Assembly: GCF_014839805.1 (NCBI RefSeq)
Contig: NC_051131.1
Coordinates: 14,744,913-14,808,912, forward strand
DNA: 64,000 bases
From: Manduca sexta
Taxonomy: Eukaryota; Arthropoda; Insecta; Lepidoptera; Sphingidae
Reading direction: 5' to 3'
Shown here: positions 1 to 12,267 of the stretch, in pieces
How positions within the stretch are numbered: position 1 is the stretch's first letter
How the letters are laid out: each line of letters begins with the position of its first letter
Program-made: the position numbers and the translations under genes
Notes under the pieces: model-generated
The model's database searches: none
Told to the model about the DNA's origin: nothing
The model's input: the letters and a program-made list of their open reading frames with translations, nothing else

Positions 1-70
1 ACCTTTGTTAATTTCAACAACTGAATAAACTTGTTTAATAGTGCACGCATATTTCGTTAACGTGAATACA

Positions 71-152
71 GCTGAGGTGTCCGAGTGGTTAAGGAGTTGG
101 ACTTGAAATCCAATGGGTTATACCCGCGCAGGTTCGAATCCTGTCCTCAGCG
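71..152 (+). tRNA. tRNA-Ser (anticodon UGA)
   Basis: The acceptor stem GCTGAGG (71-77) pairs exactly with CCTCAGC (145-151), leaving discriminator G at 152. The anticodon stem TTGGA/TCCAA (97-101/109-113) encloses the loop CTTGAAA, whose anticodon TGA is at 104-106. The T arm carries the usual GGTTCGAATCC, which is also the internal B box for RNA polymerase III. A long variable arm (GGGTTATACCC) sits between anticodon and T arms, as expected of a class II serine tRNA. There is no intron. CCA is not encoded, which is normal for a nuclear gene. Confidence 0.96.
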
Positions 153-1962
153 GAACAGGTTTTTGCATGAAATAGCTAGCGAACTTTTTTTTAACTACTT
201 TTTACGGCTATTTAGGAACTTTGAGTGTCGACCTCCTTCTATTCTCCCAACCATTCCCTTCATAAATACTCCTAACGACAACAATTTACGAGGAAGGATT
301 GGGTTTATCACCCATCTATATTACAATAAGTAAGTCTGTTCCATCCCAAGATCTTCCACATATAGTTTTTTTCAGATTTAATATTATACAAACTTAAGAC
401 TGTCAATACTCAGAATACTATCTTTTCGCGATTAAAGTAGGCCACTGTGAATGTTTTCTATGTCCGTTTACTTAAGTTTCACATACTTAATACAAGTACG
501 ACCAGAACCGAGCTCCTCTTATTACTTATAATTTACGGCAATATACTGATTAAAGTTCCATGTGCGACGTAATACTACTACTACAATACTTAAGTTTGAA
601 TCATAGTGAATTAGATAAGCGGAAAGAAGTACTCTTAGTAATTAACATATTTTTTTATACCAAAGAATGTCAAAACGAGCAAGCCACTTGTCTGATTTAA
701 GCCACATGGCTACTCATACTTTTTAATGGCTGACTACTCGAACTTTTATTTACAAAGTATTGCGTAGCTTTATTATCTTTTTATTTTTCCGACAAACAAG
801 CAACAGTCACCAAAGATCACCAACGAGATTCCGCAATTCATACCATAATCTGATGGCACTCTTATTTTTCCTTTGGTGTATGATGGCAACGTCTATTACT
901 TATTGTTAAAGATTGAAAATTATGTGATTCAAATTGTAGATATTATTCGAGAAGGTATAAAATGGTAATTGGTCACCTCAGCCCAATTTCCCCTAGGTAG
1001 ACATTATGAAAAATACCTACTGTGCGGTAACACAAGCTTAAAACTACTATGAAAACGTATTCCAGTGTGAAAAGAGGATAGCGGCCAATTTCGAAATTTC
1101 GTCACGAAGTAACCTAAAGTCGCCCAACCAATTAAAAATAAAAACGAAGGTGCAAAAGCAGATCCTAAAATGACCTCCGTATACATTTTGTGCCCAAAAA
1201 GTTTAAAGTTAACTTTAATCGTTAAAACATGACTTTCGAAATGACGACTGGTTGCCATTCAGAATAGCATGAATGACAACCGGTTGCAATTTGAAAATTT
1301 TAATCGCTTCGGTACCGTCCGAGGTAGTCTAACTATCAATAAACAATTCCAGTCCAATATATTAAGCTGTCTAAGATTGATAATTCACTCGTTTTTTTTA
1401 TAAGGCATGCCAATAACCAATCTATAGATTGATTAAGCTATTTCTAAAATGAATCGATCTTTGGGAAAACGGATTACAGATTATAGATTGCCCTATGTTG
1501 TGAAATGGCGAAAAATCGCCGTATGACAACACTGACGTAGTCAAAAGCCTTCAAGAAGTATTGCCTGTGTTACGTTCCATTTTCACAGTAAAGATAAATC
1601 TAATCTTATGACTGAAATTTTAATAATTTTGGCTAAAAGGTATGTACAAAAAAAATACAAATAATGTAAAGTAAATACGATGTAATTAAAATCTATTGCG
1701 TTATAAAAAATAGAATATTTAATATTTACGTTATGATATTTTATTTATCAAATTGTAGCAATTTCTTGTGCTGAGTGTAATGGAACGCCCAAATTTTAAT
1801 GGCAGATAATTTGTCATTCATATGTTTTGATATCAAAAATTACTTCACAAAAATATCAAATGCGACGTAAATGTGAAAAGTTGTACAAAACAATTAGGTT
1901 TTAACAGTGGTATGTGTGAATGAGTGAATAGTTTAATTGGCGGGGGCGCGACACGAAATGCT
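153..1962. other. intergenic / 5' flank of the RING ligase gene
   Basis: AT-rich sequence between the tRNA and the first coding exon. I see no exon with convincing homology. A 60-codon minus-strand frame starting at 1186 encodes a possible single-span membrane peptide (see findings). The promoter and 5' UTR of the plus-strand gene should lie in the right part, but I recognise no clear TATA box or initiator. Confidence 0.6.
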
Positions 1963-4900
1963 ATGATATTGCGGGGCCGTGTCCGGGATAACAAGATGCC
2001 GTGCGAGAGCTGCGCGGTGCAGTTCAGCGTGTTCAGGCGGAAACGGGTGTGCTGCGAATGTGAGCGGTACTACTGCAGCGGCTGCCTGCGGCGCGGCGGC
2101 GGTGCCATGTGCGCTCCCTGCCGGGTGCTCTCCACTCGCCCGCTCTTCAGACACACCATCGCCCACCTCAAGGCGCGCGACCTGCAGTGCTTCCTGCAGC
2201 GGCAGAATGTCTCCACCAGAGGATGTGTCGGTAGGTACTCACATACACTTTTCTCATATAAGAAATTATTATACAATACATATACAAATTCCCATTGTTC
2301 TAGAACAATCTGTTTTGAACTTTGTACTTTTACTTAAACAAAACAGTACTTCAGCTGTGTTTGTTTTATACATTCAAATGTAACCTGAGGATTTTGTGGA
2401 ATTATAATTCAAACTGCAAAGCACAAAATCTAAATATGCCAATATATCAGTACAAACTGTCATTTCAATACTTGCAGAATATCTGACATGGTTTAACACC
2501 CATAGGGGTCTAATTTTCAAAAAAAACCCTTATTAAAGCTCACCTTCTTTATAACATAACAGTTCAAGAGTAAAATGTTGTTGCTGAAGAACCACAGGGT
2601 TGTCCTAGCATTACCTATCAGTCAATCAGTGTTAAGAATTTTGATAAGTTTGCAAAATTATTTTTGTGTGCACTACATTAAATAGAACATGTTGTGTGTA
2701 AAGTTATGTGAGGAATGTAGAAAGTAATAAATATTATTGGCCAAAAGGTCACCCACTACAATCTTGTTTTCATTGTAACATTGTGTTGTAAATAATCCTT
2801 TTTGGCTCCGATGCTAACAAAAAGTTGTTTTGTTTATTATTTAAATGTATTAGCATCTACTCATAGCTTTGTTTCAAAATATCTCAAGTATAACTTCATC
2901 TATTAAAATCTTGTAATAATTATACAATAAAACATTATTATGAATATGTACTACTGGCATAAATAATAATAATTTTTATTTGTCCAAATTATAGGTACAT
3001 AATTCTCTTAAACAGTGGTGTCCACGGTAGACTATCTGTATGGTATTCATCAGGATAAAGGTCTTCTATATTTCGAATGAGGACGTGGTCTTCTGAATTT
3101 AATCACAATCTGTTTAGAAATATCTTAATTATCCACATATATACACAAGTAATAAAGTGGTCAGAGCGTGGAATAAACTCCCAGAACATGTGGTTACAGC
3201 TGGAAACATAAACCAGTTTAAGAACCAATGACAAATACTTAGGTGTAAATTAAAACCTGTAGTAATGGAGAGAGACGGGTATTATTGGTTGTTTTAACTG
3301 CCTGCCGGAAATATAATAATAATATATGGTTATGGGCACCTTTTTCCGCACTTAGCCTGTAAAAAGTCAGGCCATTGTGCGTGATGATAATAATAATAAT
3401 ATAATATTATTATCAGAAGTATATTTTTGGCAACAGGAAATAATAAGCAAAATACCTTATGTTCAATTTAGAAGAAGATTGTGCCCAGTGTAATGACTAG
3501 GAAGGAAGAGATAACATTTACTGCTTTAGGATGGCAAGTGTGATGCAGTTCAATGAAAAATCTGCCATTAGCTATGTATGTCAGCCACATCAGTAGCTGA
3601 ACAAATTCTAAAATTCTTGAAATTGTCTATATGCATTATGTATGAGTGGAATATTTTTTCTTTGTGTAAAGTAAAGGCCTTATATTTTGTTTTTGTTAAA
3701 AAAAAAGAGTAAGCTGACAGAAGTGTAGAGTCAATTTATAGTTTTGAATTTTTTCAGCTATTTATGTGACCAACTATACTAGCTTTTGGATGATATTGTT
3801 GTTGTGTGTAGACAAGACAGACACTGCTTGTTTTATGCCATTAATTATAGGTGAAGATGATATTATTTTTTTTTCAATAGGATAGATTACATTTGTATGT
3901 TTGATTTTGTACATAATTTTACTGTTGATAACACAAAAAATTAGAATAATACAAAAACAACTTTAAAATTAGTTCGAAAATGTAGAACAAAATCCTGTTG
4001 AAAAGGTTGCAGAGAATAAAAGTGTTTGCATAGAACCTATGCAACCACTTTTTTCGAATACCTGCATCAAAACAACCATGACCAGTAACATCAAGTCTGT
4101 TTATATGTATTTCTTGTTTGTTTTTTTACATTTTCCACTTGCAACTGATTTCAAATCGTTGTTACTTATTTATTTTTCAGTGCATTTTGATAATTCCTTA
4201 TGCACTATGATTTGAGTATTGTAAATTAATGAAATATGAAAGTTAAAAAAGCACATTACTAATTAAAATCAATTTTAGTTTTAACAAACACAAAAAAAAA
4301 ATCTACATATTCTCACTACATTTCTGAATCAACTTATGAGTTGTCACTTTGAGATACCCATCTGTACTCTAGTAACATTTATATCAGAGAAAGAAGAGTT
4401 GGTTAGCCTGTGCGTGTCGCACGTGAACAGCGCCGCGTACAGGCGACGCGGCTCGCGCGGCGGCTCCAGTCCCTTCAGCTCGCTCAAGGGGCTCACCAAC
4501 AACATCAACGACTTCATCAACTCCGCCTTCGACCTGCGCGCGCAGCCGCAACCGGCACCGCCGCCACCCTCACGTAAGAGTCACTTCTTTTCTCTTAACT
4601 TGATATTTATAGGCAGTCAATGGAAAACATACAGGCATGTTGAAGAGGATTTGATTAGTTTTTTGTGACTGGCCATGACAACTCTTTCTGAGGCATACAA
4701 TACCAACAAAATCATGAAAAATAAAACCAAGTAAAACACAAAGTGTTACGTTATATGGAAATCAAACTCAATGCCCAGTCCATGTCCTATACACGCTGCG
4801 AAGGAGACAATACATTATGCGCCTTTTTGCACACAATAGGAGCAATATAAAATTATGTTGTCTGATATTGCATGTATGGTTACAGGCAGTTGTTACAACA

Positions 4901-6705
4901 CAAGCCACTCGCACGAGCCGTCAGCGGACGCGGGGCCGGCGCCGGCGCCACAATCGCGAACGCGACCTACAGAGCGATTCACCACCACACCTGGTATGTA
5001 TAACTATTTTAAACACAATAGTCGTGTATACCACTTTGTACCGTCATTGTTCTGCTTCTCTACACAAACTTTTCCTTGATAGACTTTAGAGATAGAGTTT
5101 ATAAAAAGATCTTTTATCATAATAATTATTAATCTATGTAGCAGTGGTCAATTGTTGCCATCCCTCTCTAAAAATAAAGATTGAAAGATAAGGTACATCA
5201 CGTGGTTTGTCTAAGGTGGCGAACGCGACATAATAGTCCCCCCACCGGAACCGGCGCCGACGCCGCGGCGAAGCGACTCACTGGAGAGCGCGCACGTTGA
5301 CTCGGCGGACTGCTTCGAAATTGAGGACCTGGACGATCAGGGCTGGGAGGTAGTCAACAGGCCAGCAGAGCCATTGCCTAATGGTACGGTGCATGCGTTT
5401 TGACATTTTAATAACATTATTGCAATCTCCAGAACAGTACTTAAAGCAAATTGAAATCGCTGCACTATAGTGAATTAAGACATATTGGTATCAGCCAGTA
5501 GATAGATTATAGCATGTTTATGTTTTATTTCTTGCAAGAATGGAATTATAAACTGACGCTTTTAGTTTCTGTCATTGATGATTGTTACAGATTCAGAAGT
5601 ATTAATGAGCGCGACAGAGGGCGGCGTCCAACGTGCACCTGAACCTGAACTAGAACGCGAACCACACCGCGAATTACAACGAGAACTGCAACGTGAACTG
5701 CACCGCGAGCTGCACCGCGAGTCCCGACGCGAGCCGGCGCAGGCGCTGGAGGACGATTCGCTGTCGCCGCCAGAATCGCCCGACGCGTCCCCACGCGGAC
5801 CGCAGCGCGCCGCTTCCGAGCTGGAGCTGCGCCGCTCCGAATCCGCCGCCACCGACACGGCCAGTCTGCAAGACGAGCCCATCATGTCGCGGGATCCAGG
5901 TTTGTCACTATAGCCAAAGGTCACACATTGTATTTGTACTGTACTGTAAGCTGATACTCACGAGTGTGGTCCGGTGTGCAGAGACGCCGCGCCACATCTC
6001 GCTGCAGCAGTTCAAGCACATGTCGGAGCTGGAGGCACTGAACGTGAAGCAGCTGAAGGAGCTGCTGACGCGCAACCGCGTGGAGTTCCGCGGCTGCATC
6101 GAGCGCGCCGACCTGCTCGAGCGCGCCAACACGCTGTGGCGCGACCACGCGCGCTACCGGGACGGTACACACACGCTCTACTACTCATTAGCAGCTTTAA
6201 TACATATCTGAATCAGTTAAATCCAGCCGCCGACATAGATAGCTCTGACCAGTCAGGTGCACTGTAGGCTCTGGTATATTACTTGTCTTTGTTAAATTCA
6301 TACCCAGATAAATCTGCGAACCGTTTAAGAATGTTTAACAATTTCAATTCAATTGATGCAAATTCTAGATTATAGAATTATAACCATAGAGTATAACAAC
6401 AGACAATTTACACAAAGATGACACAGGCCAAAAGGCATAAATAACATTATGCCATCAATATTTACTCAGATATTATATTATGTTTAAGCATCTTAAATTT
6501 AACTAAAACCACCCGTCCACACGCCACAGAGCTGGAGAACCTGCCGCTGGAGGAGTGCTGCAAGATCTGCATGGCGGCGCCGCTGGAGTGCGTGCTGCTG
6601 GAGTGCGGCCACATCGCGGCGTGCACGGCGTGCGCCAAGCAGCTGGCCGAGTGCCCCATCTGCAGGCAGTACGTCGTGCGCGCCGTGCGCTTCTTCAGGT
6701 CCTGA
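1963..6705 (+). CDS. RNF34: RING E3 ubiquitin ligase, RNF34/RFFL (CARP) family, 7 exons
   Basis: Exons: 1963-2230, 4388-4573, 4886-4993, 5216-5383, 5591-5899, 5982-6164, 6530-6705. Phase stays consistent and the product is 465 aa (454 if the ATG at 1996, with a better Kozak context, is used). Residues about 14-53 form a FYVE-like zinc finger with four Cys pairs (CESC, CCEC, CSGC, CAPC). A SAP-like segment follows, then an acidic/Pro-rich linker with a RELQ/RELH repeat in exon 5, a second SAP-like segment in exon 6, and a C-terminal RING (CKIC...[10 protein letters not shown]...CPIC) ending RFFRS. Known RNF34/RFFL proteins are membrane-associated E3 ligases acting on caspases and p53 regulators; that role is inferred here. 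All introns have GT-AG ends. Insects usually carry one gene for both vertebrate paralogues, so RNF34 and RFFL cannot be told apart. Confidence 0.93.
2231..4387 (+). other. intron 1 of the RING ligase gene
   Basis: The donor GTAGGT at 2231 and the acceptor ATATCAG ending at 4387 join GTC-G to AG-AAA, so the protein reads CVEKEELV, which fits the family. The intron is AT-rich and contains short ATA/ATT runs and a retrotransposon remnant near 3155. No other coding exon is visible. Confidence 0.7.
3155..3232 (+). mobile_element. non-LTR retrotransposon fragment (end of reverse-transcriptase ORF)
   Basis: One frame reads [20 protein letters not shown] and then QFKNQ and a stop. This WNxLP..VV.A..INQFK pattern is typical of the last residues of reverse-transcriptase ORFs in arthropod non-LTR elements. 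A TA/TAA-rich stretch lies downstream near 3300-3410. Only the 3' end is present, which suggests 5' truncation. It sits in sense orientation in intron 1 of the RING ligase gene. Confidence 0.55.
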
Positions 6706-9512
6706 GCGCGCCCGGCGCCGCGGTCCCTCGAGGGTCGGCGGTATTGGCTTTACTCCATACTTAAATATTACGTTCGTTATCTTCAAATAGTGCAATGATT
6801 TTGTAAAGTCTTTCAGACCCTTAGTCAAACTCAGGCCGAGATAAAAAAAATGCTCGACATTGAACTGATTTAGTGTGATGAATTATATTTAATAGACTAG
6901 TGTTTCACAGACTTAAATCGGATCTTAGCATTCAAAATTATAACAATTTATTTAAATGATTTATTTTAATGAATATAATATTGAAAACACGTGTTTCGGC
7001 AAAGCGCCACGAAAATCAATTACACTTAAACTTTTATGTTTTTTTCATTGACTAATATCATAATTTATTATTATTATACGCAAACTCAATAGAGTATACT
7101 TATATTTCATGTTTTGTTAAGATGATAGCACCGGTATTTCTTTTTATATGGCACGACAAACCTACTGCATGCACGTGATGGCAAGTGGAATGGAGTCCAG
7201 AAAATCCTCTCTAAAGAAAGGTATATGTCCTTAGAAAGTACTAGAATCGTAAAAATAAGTATAGATTAAATATTTTTGTTGGAAAGTAAACGCAAAAATT
7301 GTTAGCAAGCTGCTAAGGCAACTTTTGTGCAGACTCATAGACTGTAAAACTATGATCTTGTGTAATGTACAGTTTGCCGATGAAACGTACCGTATGCGTC
7401 CTATAAACAAAAGGCAGCAATCTATACTTGGACAGATCTTGGAGAATGTATTTTTTTTTATTCTGAAGCTATAATGACTGTTGTTTTGTATTAAATCTAT
7501 GGGTATTTCTCAAGCACGATAAAACACAGACAATAAAGTAACGGCAATAGAACACCATTCTATTATGTAGTTACGTCGTCGAAAATTTGTCTAAATGCAG
7601 ATTGCTGGCTTTCATTTAGTACGTCTCATATAATACCTACTGGACAGCGATACACATAAAAAGAGCTTTATCAAACGGGGTATATAGCATTGCCGCCATA
7701 TTGCTCATGACTGTCAAAGGATGCAACGTCTCATAGCGTCCAACGTGTCCACCACTGTACCATGATAAAAAAATCACTATTCGTACACAACTTAATGGTA
7801 TAACTCGTAGATGTAAATATTGATAACTCCATGTTACGGGGCTCCAGGGCTGGTCCGAGGGTACTTTTTATTGTGTTGTAGCAACGCCATCTAGGACTTG
7901 ATGTTACAAGCTGTTTGGCACTGAGCTGCCCTCACCCTAAAGTATTTGATGTTATAATCCCCTGTAACTGGCAATATACCAGCGACAATAGACTTTATGG
8001 CTTATCCTGATACATTTATGAGCGAAATTAGGTCTTCATAGATATCTCCTGTTCTATCGCTGGAATGGACCAATCAGAATGAATTTCGCTATCACGATAC
8101 TTAGTTTGATTGGTTTATTTCAAGACAAGTTTACTGGCGATATCGATAAAAAATCCAAATCTTGGGATCTATCGATATAAATTATTTTGATTAGTTTATT
8201 CTAGGAATCGTTAAAGATAGCGACATTGGTATATTGTTATAGCAATCGAGATTGTTCTATTTTATAGAGCAGTATAAAAAGCAATAACAGTCAAGTCTCC
8301 CCTCCCCCGCGTAGTCAGTACGACGCCTCTAGGTTTATTCTGTGAATACAGACTATCGTATTGCTAAGTCGCTAACGTGGAATCCGTCTGGCCGCCAACA
8401 ATACTTTAATTAATTCACAAGTATTCTACTTGGAAAGGAACTGTATTAAAGACGATTCTTATAAACAATCTAACGAAATGGACCAATCAGTGTTTTTAGA
8501 CAAGGTTACAGATGAGTTTTGATTGGTTCATTGTTACCATTAATGCATGGTAACGATCGGGGTTGTTTATTGGAATCGGCCGTTAAGTATTCAGACATTT
8601 TGTCATTAGCGATGTCCACTAAATTAAAGGAAGATGAAGGTTTTTTTGGAAAAATGGTGTAAAGGCTCGCGCACACTTAGTCTTTGTAATTCGGGGGTTT
8701 TAGAAATAAAGATTTGATTTTTGGAACCAATGTACTGGATCTTTATAAAAATAGTATTATGTCGCGTCGATAAAATTTTGTGAAAAGGAGCGACATTTAT
8801 ATAGAATTTAAAAGCAACTTAATGTCTGTTACAGTTAAAAACGTAAAAACTAGTTTAGGTTAGCTCGCGTAGCCGAGAATTATTTCGTACTTGTTTAATA
8901 ACAAAATAAGCTATGATTTATGTGAAATATATATCTACTATCTATACTAGTATAACTAACTTAAATTAGTTCTTGGTTTAGAACCGGCGTAACTGTAATC
9001 TAAAATAGATTTTTGTCAAGAATCAATGAAAAAAAGTAAATGATAAATACATTGCTTCACGGATTAATTTTCGGAATAAAGTTTTTCCTTTTCACTCCTT
9101 AACTCCTAACGTATACAGTGTGGTCTCTGTGCGTGAGCCTTGATACACTAATATCAGTGGATATATAATTAAGTTGCAACGTTATCTGTCCTGTTTATAC
9201 GTGCTTGCAATATAGACAATATTAACATGTGTTAGAATTCAATTTTGTACAACCCAGTTGAATGGTAGTATGAGAGGCGGTTGTGATTACGCAGAATAAA
9301 ATGTAATAATTATTTTGTCTTCCGATCGCGATCGAGACGGTCGGGAGTCTAAGGAGTAGTCAAATTAATATGAAGTAAGAATAAAAGGTGCTTTGGGTAT
9401 GGAATAAACAATGATGACGTCATGAATTATCTGATATGCCAAATGGTTATGTAAACATTGTAGACGTATTTTCAGTGGAAAGTGTTAATGGTCACTTTTT
9501 CTTTTGTGATTT

Positions 9513-9785
9513 GGGGGCCGTTCAAGTATTACGTAACGCAATTTTTGAAGATTTTTGACCCCCCATGTAACGCGCCGTAACGTTTTCCTGTACGCCCCCG
9601 GCATCCCTCCAAAAGTTATGTCACAATTTTTTTTTTTTATATTTACAATTATTTTACGCAAAATACCGGAAAGTCACTATAATACTTTTGTTATTGTTTT
9701 AGAATAAAAAAAACAATGTTACATAACGTTTTACAAGTACCCCCTCCCCCCAAATTGCGTTACGTAATATTTGAATGGCCTTAAC
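9513..9785. mobile_element. MITE with about 30-bp terminal inverted repeats
   Basis: The left end GGCCGTTCAAGTATTACGTA (from 9516) is mirrored by TACGTAATATTTGAATGGCC (9761-9780), and the match continues inwards as ACGCAATTT. Inside, a second pair is visible (TGTAACGC... and ...GTTACATAACG). The element is about 270 bp with no coding capacity, as expected of a miniature inverted-repeat transposable element. Target-site duplication is unclear. Confidence 0.7.
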
Positions 9786-10489
9786 TGTGAATTGGTGAGG
9801 TTGTGGGATCGCCCGCCAGCTCCAGCTGTCTGATTTGGGATTTTGTTGTCTGGGTTTGGTCATTATGGCCGGTAAGCTTGCCTTCTCATCATAATATTAC
9901 GAGCCTGCCATAGATTTTATATAAATGCATCGATATTGTATTTGGACTGTAAGCTCCTATCTTAGAATTAGACTTTGCCGAAATAAAAAATAGTAATCTG
10001 TGGTGAATTTAATGAAATAGATATCTCTTTCGCTCAACTCATCGCTAAACCCGGATTTGTGTGGGTAATATTTGTAAAATAATTAGTTTTATTTATAATA
10101 ATGTATTTCTATGTAAGCCGGCGCCCGCCATGACCATGGCTAAGAATTTTTAGATAACTTAATTTTGAACCAAATTACAATATGCACAAAGTCGCATTTC
10201 GCGTAATCGACGCGGAGGATTTCGATGTTCCTATCCGAGGATATTTAATAACTAATAGCGTTAAATATATTAGAATAAAGTTCAACATTATTTGACCAAA
10301 AAACTCTTAGCCATATCTATGGTGAGTGGCCATTGTAAAGCTAAGTTCACACTTTACCATACGGGGGCCGTGCACTGTCACAACCAGATGGAGACATAAT
10401 AGGACACCACTAGAACAGTGACAAAATATATTGTTAGCTAATTTACATTTTACACTTGTTTGGTCTGTAAATGCCTTTATTTCGAACTT

Positions 10490-10695
10490 GCTTTTGCCCG
10501 TAGTGCTCCGTCTGCGAGAAAAAGTATTTCCGGGATCAAAGTCCCGCTTTATATTTTTCCCGGGTAAATAGTACCACTCAGGAGTGATGCAGCTTCCTAT
10601 TAGTGAATGAATTTTTAAAATCGATTCAATAGTTCCAGCGATTAGCCCCTACAAACAAATTCTTAAACTTTACTTTTTATAATATTAGTATAAAT
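10490..10695 (-). mobile_element. degraded non-autonomous Helitron-like element
   Basis: The left side CTTTTGCCCGTAGTGCTCCG is a decayed form of the lepidopteran Helitron 3' end CTAGCTTTTGCCCGCGGCTC seen intact at 34428. The right side ends in TATAATATTAGTATA, preceded by a motif about finding GATTAGC and a CAAA-like run, as at the 5' ends of related elements. Between them are CCGGGATAAA-like and AGGAGTGATGCAGC segments shared with the pieces at 15240 and 17901. Orientation is minus by analogy. Confidence 0.5.
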
Positions 10696-12128
10696 AATAG
10701 TAACGCAGCCACGAATGAAACCTCAGATAACATAATTTGATAATCCCTGCTGTATTGCAATTTGCAATAAGTTAGTTTAAAATGACTTAACGCGGCCCCG
10801 GCCACGCACGGCCCCCGTACGTGTGTCCTAAGCTTACATCCTGACTTGCAGCTTGTACTACCATTTGGGACGTTTTTATGTATAATAAATGGAATAGATT
10901 GATGTAGTTCTTCCCACTTGTACTTTTGTAATCTGTATTGTCAATGTTGCGTATATTGTATTTAATGTTATGGCTCAAAATTTAAAACGGGGCGAGAGGA
11001 ATGTTACATTTCCATGGGTTTTAAATACTATATAAATATATTTAAATAAAACTAGTTTTCACATTTTATCGTCGATTTTTTGGACTTTAATTTTCTTCTG
11101 ATGTTTCGAAGATCCAGCCTTTATAGTCACGGTTGAAGCGAAGGCTGCAGTCTTCGAGAAAAGTAAAATACAAAAAACCGGCTATGAAATCCAAAAACTA
11201 ATTTTATTTCAATATTTAACATATGCATAGATAAACATAATTCATTAATCATATAATATGGTCATGGGTTTCGTTTAAGTGAGAGGGATTGGAGGTATTG
11301 GCAGGTCCTGAAATGTAAAGGGGGAGATATAAATGTATACTGTTTGGGATATCGCGATTTCGAAATACTACGATACCTCGGTATAAATCGTAGATACTTT
11401 GATAAATTGGACTCTAAGCGAGCACATGGTGTACATACTTAGAGTTAACTTATGCTAATGAATGAGTGTAGCTTACAATGTCTATCTGAATGTAATGGAA
11501 ATGTAACGTTCGTTAAATGTAATTTAAGTTTAAATTTGTTTAACAACGCCATGACGGCCGACCGGTGATGATTGTATACACTAGTGTTATTTATTGAATT
11601 GTTTTAGGATGCTAGCTGTATCTGGCTGTGTATTGCTTGGAAATTATTTTTGTAGTAATTATATTTTGTATAGAAAGGTACTGATCCCGAAGGCATTCGT
11701 TCAATTGGATATCAATAAATTATCATTGTGAAGCGATGTTTGTTTTTTTATTTTTAGTCACATATCATCACTCATCGCGTGTTCAATTTTTTTGTAATAA
11801 CACTGTAAACGGGTTATTCATCAGTGTCGAGATCAACATCAGATAGATTCGAGCAATATAATGAGAATTGCTGGCGTAATACGATCTTCTGAGAATGTAA
11901 TCAGCCTGGGACGTTTGTATTATTATGGTTTTAAAAAACGAACTCAACTATTCTGAGTATTACATTATTGATCAACGCTTCACAAATCCCGGAACTTAGC
12001 GAATCTAGGATTAATATTTTAAATTTCATTAATCAACCAAAAAAATATTCCGGAATTAAGCGAATCTAGTATTATTTTAAAGAAAATCATGAGGCAATAA
12101 AACAATTTTGTTAATATAAGGTAAAAAC

Positions 12129-12134
12129 TTTATT
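12129..12134 (-). promoter_or_regulatory. poly(A) signal of the C11orf54-like gene
   Basis: TTTATT on the plus strand reads AATAAA on the minus strand, about 133 nt past the stop codon at 12268. This is a sensible place for the 3' end of the minus-strand gene. A second AT-rich AATAAA-like string lies a little further downstream. Confidence 0.55.
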
Positions 12135-12267
12135 TACACAGCAACTTCACATACGCTCACTTATACAACAAGCAATAATTTGTAACAAAGAGTTATTTAA
12201 ACGTGTACAAATTCCGAGAAGCGAGGTTAAATGATTTTAATATTACCATTTAGTATTGAGCCCGCAT

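Larger units (their letters stand above)
6706..12120. other. 3' UTR of the RING ligase gene and convergent intergenic region
   Basis: No further coding exon is recognisable after the stop at 6703-6705. Candidate poly(A) signals on the plus strand include AATAAA near 7531 and near 11715 (ATCAATAAATTATC), so the 3' UTR could be short or several kilobases. The stretch carries an inverted-repeat element at 9513-9785, a degraded Helitron-like piece at 10490-10695, several copies of ACCAATCA/TGATTGGT between about 8060 and 8530, and an imperfect direct repeat (CCGGAA.TTA.GCGAATCTAG) near 11990 and 12050. The neighbouring gene is transcribed towards it. Confidence 0.5.

Noticed and set aside
1933..2383. 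Alternative frames and antisense ORFs over exon 1 of the RING ligase
   Set aside because: Only the frame with paired cysteines (CESC...CAPC) continues into the next exon with family-like sequence.
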